Below, one piece after another: positions 1 through 6,455 of a stretch of 28,243 nt of DNA. The DNA is from JAKAWM01 sp049966695. Lineage in GTDB: Bacteria > Actinomycetota > Acidimicrobiia > Acidimicrobiales > Palsa-688. Below the pieces are notes generated by a model, which was not told the origin of the DNA, did no database searches, and saw only the letters and a list, made by a program, of their open reading frames with translations. The translations under genes and the position numbers were made by a program. The DNA lies in the NCBI GenBank assembly GCA_049966695.1, contig JBMFUG010000027.1, forward strand, positions 1-28,243, given 5' to 3'. Within the stretch, counting starts at the first letter, position 1. Each line of letters opens with the position of its first letter.

Positions 1-234
1 CGGACGAGCTTCCCCGCGGCGTTGGCGCGACGTAAAGGCCTCACTATAGCTATGGCCAGGCGCATGAGGGACGCTTACCCCCGAGCCATCGACCTCGTCA
101 AAAGGGGTGTGGTTGACCTTGAGCCGTTCGTGTCGCAGCGCTTTTCCTTGGCAGACGTGGCCAGTGCTTTTGCAGTTGCTGCGAAACGGGAGGGCCTAAA
201 GACGGTGGTAGAGGTAACGCCCAGCATTTCGTAG
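1..234 (+). CDS. C-terminal part of a medium-chain (zinc-type) alcohol/polyol dehydrogenase
   Basis: The frame is open from the first base and ends with TAG at 232-234, so only about 77 C-terminal residues are present. The segment with RRMRDAYPRAIDLVKRG followed by FSLADVASAFAVAAKREGLK and a final KTVVEV strand is the usual tail of MDR-family dehydrogenases of the sorbitol/threonine dehydrogenase kind: a helix pair, the 'ha-da-faF' segment, then a last lysine-valine strand. The cofactor and zinc sites lie outside the window, so the substrate cannot be read. It converges on a sugar-type ABC importer, which makes a sugar or polyol oxidation role plausible, but that is inference. Family assignment is fairly sure; the specific enzyme is not. 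Confidence 0.7.
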   Translation, partial: RTSFPAALARRKGLTIAMARRMRDAYPRAIDLVKRGVVDLEPFVSQRFSLADVASAFAVAAKREGLKTVVEVTPSIS

Positions 235-366
235 GCGTCGCCGGCGCCGGCCCCTCCGGGGGCTGTCGCACAGGAAGGGAGCTTGCCCCCAAGCGAGCGT
301 GGACCGGAGCTCGCCAACAGCACAGGGGAAGCCGCCAGTGCAAGGCCCTGGCTTGCTTAGGTGCTG

Positions 367-394
367 CCGAAGTAAAGCAGCCGAAGTGAAGCAG
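367..394. repeat. Two tandem 14-bp copies in the intergenic region
   Basis: ccgaagtaaagcag (367-380) is followed directly by ccgaagtgaagcag (381-394), differing at one base. It lies between the two convergent genes. No function is evident. Confidence 0.6.
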
Positions 395-405
395 CCAAAA
401 AGCAA

Positions 406-470
406 AGCACCAGTCTCACTGGCACGACCAGCCGCATGAGCGGCCAAGTTGCGCCTATGAGACTGGTGCT
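406..470. terminator. Large inverted repeat with nested hairpin between convergent genes
   Basis: The arms agcaccagtctca (406-418) and tgagactggtgct (458-470) are perfect 13-bp complements separated by 39 bases. Inside the loop a second hairpin, gccgc-atga-gcggc, occupies 431-444. The structure sits between the end of the dehydrogenase (234) and the end of the ABC ATPase gene (506), where a bidirectional terminator would be expected. There is no T-run, so an intrinsic terminator of the classic type is not shown; it could also be a processing or pausing structure. Confidence 0.45.
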
Positions 471-505
471 CGGACGAAATTGCTAGCCAAAAGAGCGAGC
501 AGGGC

Positions 506-1336
506 TCAGAGCCGCTTGACCGCAGTCCTACCTGCCTCTACCTCTTTGCGGTACTCGGAAACCATGTAGTCGGTGAGCTCTTCGAGCGTAATATCAGCCG
601 TAGCTTTTTCAAAGCTGATCACGCCGTCTTGGACCACTGCCAAGCGGTCGCACAGCTCGAAGAGGTGGGTGTAGTTGTGGTCGATCACGATCATCGACTG
701 GCCTCTCGATGCCAGGTCCTTCACGAGGTCGATGATGAGGGCCGACTCCTTGGCTCCCATGGCCGCCAAGGGCTCGTCCAAGAGCAGCACTTTTACCTGC
801 GAGCGGGTAGCACGCGCTACCGCGACAGCTTGGCGTTGGCCACCAGAGAGCTGCTCCACTTCGGCGTCGATGCTCGGCACGTGGACCTTGATCGCGTCGA
901 GGTACTCACGGGAGGCCTTGCGCATCTTGTGCTTTGACAACATGCGCAAGGGCCCGCCGACGGTCTCCTCGCGCCCCAGGAACAGGTTGGCGTAAATCGG
1001 CAGCTGGGGCACCAAGGCCAGGTCCTGGTAGACCGTGTCGATCCCGTGGCGCCGGGCGTCTTGCACGGAGTGAAAGGTTACACGCTGGCCCTCGAGGAGA
1101 ATCTCGCCGGTGTCCGGTTGGTGAAAACCGCAGATGATCTTGACTAGCGTGCTCTTGCCTGCCCCGTTGTCGCCGACCAAGCCGAGGACCTCACCACGTT
1201 TCAAGTAGAGGTTGATGTCCCGCAGGGCGACGACCGGCCCGAAGGACTTGGAAATGTTCTTCACCTGCAGCACCACGTCGGTCCCAGGAGGGGGGGCCGT
1301 AGACGGCGCTCCGAAGGTCGTGCTGGTGTCGGTCAT
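506..1336 (-). CDS. Sugar-type ABC transporter ATP-binding protein (single ATPase domain)
   Basis: This 276-residue protein powers import through the permease encoded just upstream. All ABC motifs are present: Walker A GDNGAGKST at residues 55-63, Q-loop Q104, signature LSGGQRQ at 163-169, Walker B VLLLDEP at 183-189 with catalytic E188, and switch His in VIDHN at H220. It has one nucleotide-binding domain, like the FrcA type, not the fused two-domain form of RbsA/XylG, so it should act as a homodimer. The first 20 or so residues are a proline/threonine-rich extension. Its start overlaps the permease stop by four bases (ATGA), indicating translational coupling. The sugar cannot be named from the sequence. 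Confidence 0.9.
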   Translation of the reverse strand: MTDTSTTFGAPSTAPPPGTDVVLQVKNISKSFGPVVALRDINLYLKRGEVLGLVGDNGAGKSTLVKIICGFHQPDTGEILLEGQRVTFHSVQDARRHGIDTVYQDLALVPQLPIYANLFLGREETVGGPLRMLSKHKMRKASREYLDAIKVHVPSIDAEVEQLSGGQRQAVAVARATRSQVKVLLLDEPLAAMGAKESALIIDLVKDLASRGQSMIVIDHNYTHLFELCDRLAVVQDGVISFEKATADITLEELTDYMVSEYRKEVEAGRTAVKRL

Positions 1337-2394
1337 TGCCTCAATGCCCTCCAGCGGCGTATGGCCGCCCGTCTCAACTGCACGTTGGCGGCCATTGCGG
1401 CGAGGATCGCCACGCCCAAGATGAGCTGGAAGTAGTAGGCAGCATTAGCGCCGCCCACGCCCTTCATGATAAGGCCGTCGTAGAGTATCCCGAGCACGAT
1501 CGCGCCCAGTGCTGACCCGATTATGGTGCCGCGGCCACCGGTCAGCGCCGTGCCGCCTATCACGGCAGCAGCGACCGCGTAGAACATCTCAGTGGTACCG
1601 TCGTTACCGGGGTCGAGGGTCGTCACCCGGATGGAGTCGATGATGCCGGCGAAGGCCGACACAAAGGCGATGAGCGCAAAGCTCCACACCTTGACCCTTC
1701 TGACAGGCACCCCGGCCTCAGCCGCGCCGAGGTAGTTGCCACCCGTCGCGACGACGTGGTTACCGAAGCGGCTCTTGTGGAGCAAGAAGTACAAGACTGC
1801 CACGAAGAGCGCTGCCCAGAGCAGCTCGGACCAGTTGTAAGCACCGAGGATGCTGTTGGCGGCCCCCGTGAGCGACATCGTCTCTTGGACCCCGTTGGAC
1901 GTGATCAGCATTATGCCGAACAGGGCGAAAAGGGTCCCAAGAGTGGTGACGAAGGATGGCAGCTCGAGCAAGGTGGTGAGGAGGCCGTTTATGAGCCCGA
2001 AGATCGTGGCCGTGAGCAGTGCTATCAAGATCGCAAGGACCAAGGGCACGCCTGCGTTGATCCACAAGAAATAAACCACGAACGGGAAGAAGATGAAGGC
2101 GGTGCCTGATGACAGGTCTATCTCGCCCGTCGTGATCACGATGGACTCGGCCGCTCCGATCACAGCTATGGGGGCCAAGAACTGCGAGAGCGTCACCATG
2201 TTGTCCACGGTGAGGAACGAACTTGTCGACGCCCAGAAGTAGACGAAAAGTACTACAGCGACCAAAAAGATCGCCGCTTCACGCCGCTCGAGCAAGCGGA
2301 GAAGGTTATGCCGGGCAGGCGCCCGTCCCGCCGTGACGGCAGGGACGGGCGCTTTGCCGATAAGCTGCGACGTCGCAGCTGCCTGTTGGGCCAT
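1333..2394 (-). CDS. Sugar-type ABC transporter permease (RbsC/FrcC family, BPD_transp_2)
   Basis: A 353-residue integral membrane protein. After a hydrophilic N-terminus of about 38 residues it shows a series of hydrophobic segments characteristic of the ribose/xylose/fructose permease family, including the conserved GEIDLSSGT stretch (as in 'GGIDLSVGS') and the late loop AVAAAVIGGTALTGGRGTI, which is the family's ATPase-contact and signature region. It is the second gene of a three-gene leftward operon: 11 bases after the binding protein stop, and overlapping the ATPase start by four bases. It forms the membrane channel of the importer, probably as a homodimer. Confidence 0.9.
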   Translation of the reverse strand: MAQQAAATSQLIGKAPVPAVTAGRAPARHNLLRLLERREAAIFLVAVVLFVYFWASTSSFLTVDNMVTLSQFLAPIAVIGAAESIVITTGEIDLSSGTAFIFFPFVVYFLWINAGVPLVLAILIALLTATIFGLINGLLTTLLELPSFVTTLGTLFALFGIMLITSNGVQETMSLTGAANSILGAYNWSELLWAALFVAVLYFLLHKSRFGNHVVATGGNYLGAAEAGVPVRRVKVWSFALIAFVSAFAGIIDSIRVTTLDPGNDGTTEMFYAVAAAVIGGTALTGGRGTIIGSALGAIVLGILYDGLIMKGVGGANAAYYFQLILGVAILAAMAANVQLRRAAIRRWRALRQ

Positions 2395-2405
2395 CAGCTT
2401 TCAGG

Positions 2406-3563
2406 CTAGTAGGCGATCGTGGCCGGTGGCGTGAGCGTTACCGCTGCAGCGGAGCTGCCCTCGTAACGGTCCTTCGCCGTATAGGGGGCGATGCCGGCCT
2501 TGGTGACGAACTTGAGGCCAGTATCGGTGTCGACTGGCGCTTGCAGGCCGCCGGAGATGTTGTACATGAACAGCTGCTGGATCGGCAGGAAGCCCTGCAG
2601 GTAGGGCTGCTGGTCAATGGTCCAGTCCTGGGAGCCGTTCTCCACGGCTTGGACGGTGGTGGTGAGGAAGTCGAAACCGCCTACGCCCACTTTGCCCCTC
2701 AGGCCGTACTTGAGCACCACAGCAGCAGCTTCAGATGTCGAGCCGGCGTCCACCGCGTACATGAACTTGACGTCCTTGTGGGCCAGGTACCAGGCGTTGA
2801 TAGCAGTGGCCTCTTGGGACAGGAGCGCTCCGGTGCCAACCTCGATGAAGTTGACGCCTGCGGGCTTCAGTACAGAAGCGGCACCGTCGATGCGGGGCTG
2901 GATGTTGAGCGAGCCAGGGGTGGCGCAGAAGCCCGCCACCAAGTCGCCCTTGCCAACCGGGTAGGAAAGGATCTTGTGGCCTGCCTCCACGCCTGCCTGG
3001 AACAGGTCCTGGCCGATGTAAGCCATCTGGTGGTTTTCCTGTGCGGTCGAAGCCGGGGGATTGGCGTTGTACGCGACGAAGGGGATACCGACTGACAGGG
3101 CGTGGTTGGTGGGAGCGATGAACGCGCTCTTGTCAATGATGGAAGAGGCGATGCCGTTGACCTTGGACGCGATGGCCGTGTCTATGGCAGTCACCATTTC
3201 GGACACGATCGAGTTGGCTGAGCCGGTCCACTCGTACGTAGCGCCGAACAGGTTGCAGGCGTCGGCTGCCCCGTAACGGGTGGGCACGAAGAACGGGTTG
3301 GTGGTCACGTGGCAGACCATCGTGAACTTGTAGGTGGGATGAGCAGCAAAGGGGTTCTCAAACACAGAGTTGGCCGCCATGCGCTTGCCCGCCAAGAAAC
3401 GCTCCCGCGGGCTGGCTTCAGCCGGCATGTCTGTGAGCACGCTTGTGATCGCCCCGGCGAAGGGGACCGCCACGGCTGCTGCCCCGAGGTTGCGCAGGAG
3501 GCGGCGGCGTGACATTTCCCACTGCTTGGGGCTTGGTCCGTCCGCTTGGTAGTTCGTTGGCAT
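2406..3563 (-). CDS. Tat-exported sugar ABC transporter substrate-binding protein
   Basis: Predicted 385-residue periplasmic-binding-protein-like (type I, Peripla_BP_4/LacI fold) protein that captures the importer's substrate. I chose the ATG at 3563 because an AAGGAG ribosome site (complement of 3572-3577) lies 8 bases upstream; the open frame continues further upstream without such a site. The N-terminus carries a twin-arginine signal, MSRRRLLRNLG at residues 17-27, then a hydrophobic stretch and a likely cleavage after AEA near residue 51. No lipobox cysteine is visible. The mature part has the paired alpha/beta lobes of sugar binders (VCHVTTNPFF near the start, VGVGGFD and DQQPYLQGFLPIQQL near the end). 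It is first in the operon with permease and ATPase. Substrate unknown. Confidence 0.9.
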   Translation of the reverse strand: MPTNYQADGPSPKQWEMSRRRLLRNLGAAAVAVPFAGAITSVLTDMPAEASPRERFLAGKRMAANSVFENPFAAHPTYKFTMVCHVTTNPFFVPTRYGAADACNLFGATYEWTGSANSIVSEMVTAIDTAIASKVNGIASSIIDKSAFIAPTNHALSVGIPFVAYNANPPASTAQENHQMAYIGQDLFQAGVEAGHKILSYPVGKGDLVAGFCATPGSLNIQPRIDGAASVLKPAGVNFIEVGTGALLSQEATAINAWYLAHKDVKFMYAVDAGSTSEAAAVVLKYGLRGKVGVGGFDFLTTTVQAVENGSQDWTIDQQPYLQGFLPIQQLFMYNISGGLQAPVDTDTGLKFVTKAGIAPYTAKDRYEGSSAAAVTLTPPATIAY

Positions 3564-3833
3564 TTGCAAAGCTCCTTGTCCCTTAGTTACGCCGTTCCGC
3601 CTACCGCGGTGCCCGGGCAAGTGCGCACGAGCTGGCCCCGGTTGGTCGGAGCTGGCATGTCCGGTACATCTTGCATTGGCCTCGCGCGCCTTACCCCGGT
3701 TTGCCTGTGACTTAGCATGGCCGGGAGGGACCGGGGACGGTCTGAAGGCCTCGGCATCAGGCGGCGAGGTTAGCGCTCACAGGAGGGCCAGGCAAGTCAG
3801 CTAGGCAGCTCGCAAAAAAACCCGCTTGCTGGT

Positions 3834-3880
3834 CAAGTGCTCTTGACTTGGGCGAGCCCGAAAAATTAACGCTTGTTAAT
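3834..3880. promoter_or_regulatory. Operator-like inverted repeats in the divergent SBP/tatA intergenic region
   Basis: The 480-base region between the binding protein and tatA holds two inverted repeats: CAAGT-N7-ACTTG at 3834-3850 and a perfect ATTAAC-gctt-GTTAAT at 3865-3880. The AT-rich second repeat stands out in this GC-rich sequence. A TTGACT hexamer (3843-3848) overlaps the first repeat and could be a -35 box with a weak -10 near 3866-3872 on the plus strand. A compact TTAAC palindrome next to a sugar importer suits a transcription factor site, but the factor is not identified. I see no gene in the rest of 3564-4045. Confidence 0.4.
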
Positions 3881-4045
3881 GCTTTGTGCCCGTGTGCTCG
3901 CTGTGCGGCGCTTCTGGGACGAGGGCGGCGACAATGGCCCGGAGCACGGTGGTACTGTATGGCTGTCGGCGTATTGGGGCCGGTAGGGGCCGAAGTCGCC
4001 GCAGGGCTCTGACCGGCTCGGTGCGACCTCAGAGGAGGCTGTAGC

Positions 4046-4438
4046 ATGACTGCAAACATTTTCGGCGGGTACGACGACCTGATCGTCATCCTTGTCGCCC
4101 TCGTCGTGCTTTTCGGGGGTACGCAGTTACCCAAGCTGGCTCGCAACGCAGGCGAAGCTATGCGCGAGTTCCGCAAGGCGCACACAGAAGCCTTGGACGG
4201 GCAGGAGGGCTCGGCTGGTGCCGCTCAAGCGGGCAACGCCGGCGGGGGGGCAGTCTCATCGCCGACGCCGAGCGTCCCAGGTCCCGCCGCTTTGGCAACT
4301 GGGGTTGGCAGCCAGGCAGCCGCAGGAGCGCAGGAGGAGAGGGTGACCCTGAGCCGCTCAGAGCTGGACGCGTTGTTGGCCGCCCGTGAGGCCCAGGCAA
4401 AAGCTGAGGCGGCAAAGGCCGACACCGCCAAGGCATAG
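4046..4438 (+). CDS. tatA: Twin-arginine translocase subunit TatA
   Basis: A 130-residue TatA-type protein that forms the protein-conducting assembly of the Tat export system in the cytoplasmic membrane. It starts with a short N-terminus, a single hydrophobic helix (about residues 10-23, LIVILVALVVLFGG), the family hinge FGGTQLPKLARNAGEAMREFRKA with its amphipathic helix, and a long alanine/glutamate-rich tail. GAGGAGG at 4032-4038 lies 7 bases before the ATG. The binding protein encoded divergently next door has a Tat signal, so a client is at hand. In mycobacteria tatA is followed by tatC and helY; here helY lies downstream but tatC is absent from the window. The tail ends inside a tandem DNA repeat. 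Confidence 0.92.
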   Translation: MTANIFGGYDDLIVILVALVVLFGGTQLPKLARNAGEAMREFRKAHTEALDGQEGSAGAAQAGNAGGGAVSSPTPSVPGPAALATGVGSQAAAGAQEERVTLSRSELDALLAAREAQAKAEAAKADTAKA

Positions 4439-4470
4439 GCAAGGCCGAGCCAAGGCATAGGCAAGGCCGA
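4427..4470. repeat. Perfect tandem duplication of 22 bp across the tatA stop codon
   Basis: Positions 4427-4448 and 4449-4470 are identical 22-mers, beginning gccaaggcatag. The first copy contains the last two sense codons and stop codon of tatA. The unit is not a multiple of three. Partial variants (gccgaaggc, aggccttggcc) continue after it. Confidence 0.85.
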
Positions 4471-4497
4471 AGGCGTATCCAGGCCTTGGCCAAGGGC

Positions 4498-4533
4498 GAA
4501 ACCAAGATCTGGGCAGAAACCAAGATCTGGGCA
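4498..4533. repeat. Perfect tandem duplication of 18 bp downstream of tatA
   Basis: gaaaccaagatctgggca occurs at 4498-4515 and again at 4516-4533 without a mismatch. A decayed third copy (cagacctgggtaccaag) follows. The 230-base stretch between tatA and the radical SAM gene contains nothing else I recognise. Confidence 0.85.
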
Positions 4534-4669
4534 CACGCACAGACCTGGGTACCAAGAGGTGGGTGCCTAGCTCAGGCGCTCGGTCTTTGGCCAAAGGCCC
4601 GTGCCTGACGACAGCTCCTAGCTAGCGTTGCGACCGAGCCCGCTGTACCACGGGAAACCGAGAACTTGT

Positions 4670-6223
4670 TCAGTGCAGCGAAGCCAAGAGCTCAAGGTGG
4701 GTGCGCGCACGCTCAGTCCCTCTCCAGGCCGATAGCTGGCGGCGGGCGTAAAAGCGCAGTGCGGGCAGCCACAACGCCGCTGTAGCCCGAGCTCTGACCT
4801 GCTCTGGGAGGGTGGCGCGCAGCACTGGCATCACTTCGCTCCAACGCCTGGCCCACGCTAGGCGGGTGAGAGCCGGGAGACGGCGCACCAGGGCAGGTCG
4901 GCCGGCTGCCATGAGGTCGGGGAGGTGCGAAAGCGCCCCGGCCACTCCGGAACGAGCTATACGAGGCCAAGAGTAGAAGCGTTTCATGGCTTCTAGGATG
5001 CTGAGCTGGAGCTCAAGGGGGGTCATGCGAGCAGGGCGCATCACGACTTGGTGGCCGTCGAACAGAGACCAGTCGCGAGAAAGGATACGGTCCTCGGCGC
5101 TGGCCCGTTCCCAAAGCCGTGTGCCTGGCAGGGGCGTCTCGGCCATGAGCTGGAAAGTGTCAATGCCTAGGTGCCGAGCAAAGTCGGCGGTTGCCGGCGC
5201 AGTCGTGGGGTCGTCGGTGTCCAGCCCAGCCACGAACATACCGTGGACAGCGATCCCGTTGTCGTGAAAAGCGTGCACGGCTTGTTTGGCGGTAGCGACG
5301 CTCAGGTGCTTCGCGATGGAGGCCAGGCCTTCATCGGTTATCGCTTCGAAGCCGATCATGACCATGGTCGCACCCGAACGGCGCATCAGCGAGAGGAAAT
5401 CTTCGTCCAGTTCGGGACGAGCGGGGGAGCGCAGCACGACGTCGGCGCGCACCTGGGCGAACCAGGGCAAAGTGAGCCCGGAGCGTACCATCTCGGTGAG
5501 CAGCTGACGTGTCCTGGCCTTGTTCACAACGAAATTGTCATCGTGGAAAAACACGCGCTCAGCGTTGAGCGCAGCGAGCTCGGCGATCACTTGGTCGTTG
5601 GAACGATGGCGGACCGAACGCGAGAACATCGCCGTGACCGAGCAGAACTCGCAGTCGAACGGGCAGCCCCACTGCGTCATGATCGGTTTGGTGCGCATGC
5701 GCTCGTGGCCAGCTATGAGGCTCAGGTCTGGTGCGGGCAGCTTCAGGAAGTCTGCCTGGCTGGTGGCGGGGCGCGAGGGGTTGTGGGCTGGCTCTCCGTT
5801 TTCCCTTCGAAAAGAAAGACCAAGCAAGCCGTCGAGGGGCCGGCCCTGCTCGAGGCGCGACACCAGCTCGACCATCGTGGCTTGGCCCTCTCCTCGCACC
5901 ACGAACGGGGCATGAGAGAGGGCCTCGTCCTGGCAGAAGGTGACGTGAGGCCCGCCGAGGACCACTGGCACCCCGGAGGCGGCAAGCATGTCCGCTAGGC
6001 GGTAGGCGGAGGGCTGGGTGGCTGTTGTGGAGGAGATGCCCACGAGGTCGGCCGAGAGGCAGGCTTCGAGGTCGACCGGGCTCAAGACCTCGCAGTAGAT
6101 ACTGACATCGTGGCCAGCTTCGGTTAACATCCGGCCCATCAGGGGGAGCCCAAGGCGGGGCAGCAGGGCTAGGTCGTAAACGTTGTGGCCGGCAGGGCGC
6201 GGCTCGACAAGGACAATGCGCAT
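4670..6223 (-). CDS. B12-binding-domain radical SAM protein (COG1032 type)
   Basis: 517 residues. Residues 1-130 form a cobalamin-binding-like Rossmann domain (MRIVLVEPRP start, ADLVGISSTTATQPSAY, VPVVLGGPHVTF, VVRGEGQATMVEL) that lacks the DxHxxG histidine, as is usual for radical SAM methylase-type members. The radical SAM 4Fe-4S motif is C187-PFD-C191-EF-C194 (CX3CX2C) inside TQWGCPFDCEFCSVT, followed by FFHDDNF, IGFEAI and HGMFVAGLDTDD. The C-terminal part with DTFQLMAETPLPGTRLW and LQLSILEAMKRFYSW matches the large family that includes hopanoid methylases and many uncharacterised members. Reaction unknown; methylation or another cobalamin/SAM radical step is plausible. It lies on the opposite strand between tatA and helY, a place held by tatC in mycobacteria. 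Confidence 0.85.
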   Translation of the reverse strand: MRIVLVEPRPAGHNVYDLALLPRLGLPLMGRMLTEAGHDVSIYCEVLSPVDLEACLSADLVGISSTTATQPSAYRLADMLAASGVPVVLGGPHVTFCQDEALSHAPFVVRGEGQATMVELVSRLEQGRPLDGLLGLSFRRENGEPAHNPSRPATSQADFLKLPAPDLSLIAGHERMRTKPIMTQWGCPFDCEFCSVTAMFSRSVRHRSNDQVIAELAALNAERVFFHDDNFVVNKARTRQLLTEMVRSGLTLPWFAQVRADVVLRSPARPELDEDFLSLMRRSGATMVMIGFEAITDEGLASIAKHLSVATAKQAVHAFHDNGIAVHGMFVAGLDTDDPTTAPATADFARHLGIDTFQLMAETPLPGTRLWERASAEDRILSRDWSLFDGHQVVMRPARMTPLELQLSILEAMKRFYSWPRIARSGVAGALSHLPDLMAAGRPALVRRLPALTRLAWARRWSEVMPVLRATLPEQVRARATAALWLPALRFYARRQLSAWRGTERARTHLELLASLH

Positions 6224-6396
6224 TGGCCAACCATCAGGCCACCGTTCGCGCAGCCTCCCTTAGGGCCAAAGGTTGGCTGAGGCAGGGCCGAAAGACCCTA
6301 GCCAAGCCAATTGGTGGGTGCGGCGCCCTGTGGTGGCCACGACGGGCCGTGCTGCGCAGCTCCAAGTAGCTGTTATCAGGCGGCCCGGGCCAGCTG

Positions 6397-6422
6397 GTAC
6401 GAGGTGAACGGCTTGCTCGTAC
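6397..6422. promoter_or_regulatory. Inverted repeat upstream of helY
   Basis: gtacgag (6397-6403) and ctcgtac (6416-6422) are perfect 7-bp arms around a 12-base loop, 33 bases before the helY GTG. It could be an operator or a leader hairpin. The rest of the 232-base divergent region shows no clear promoter. Confidence 0.3.
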
Positions 6423-6455
6423 GCCAGAGGCGAAAGTCGCGGTACAAAGGTCGAC

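Noticed and set aside
3564..3620. Longer N-terminus for the ABC binding protein
   Set aside because: The frame is open 19 codons further upstream, but the AAGGAG site at 3572-3577 is correctly placed only for the ATG at 3563, and the extension would bury the Tat signal.
4427..4533. Possible CRISPR-like repeats
   Set aside because: The units are directly adjacent with no spacers, and the two repeat types differ from each other.
5171..5998. 275-codon open frame on the plus strand
   Set aside because: It is wholly antisense to the radical SAM gene, shows no family features, and arises from high GC content.
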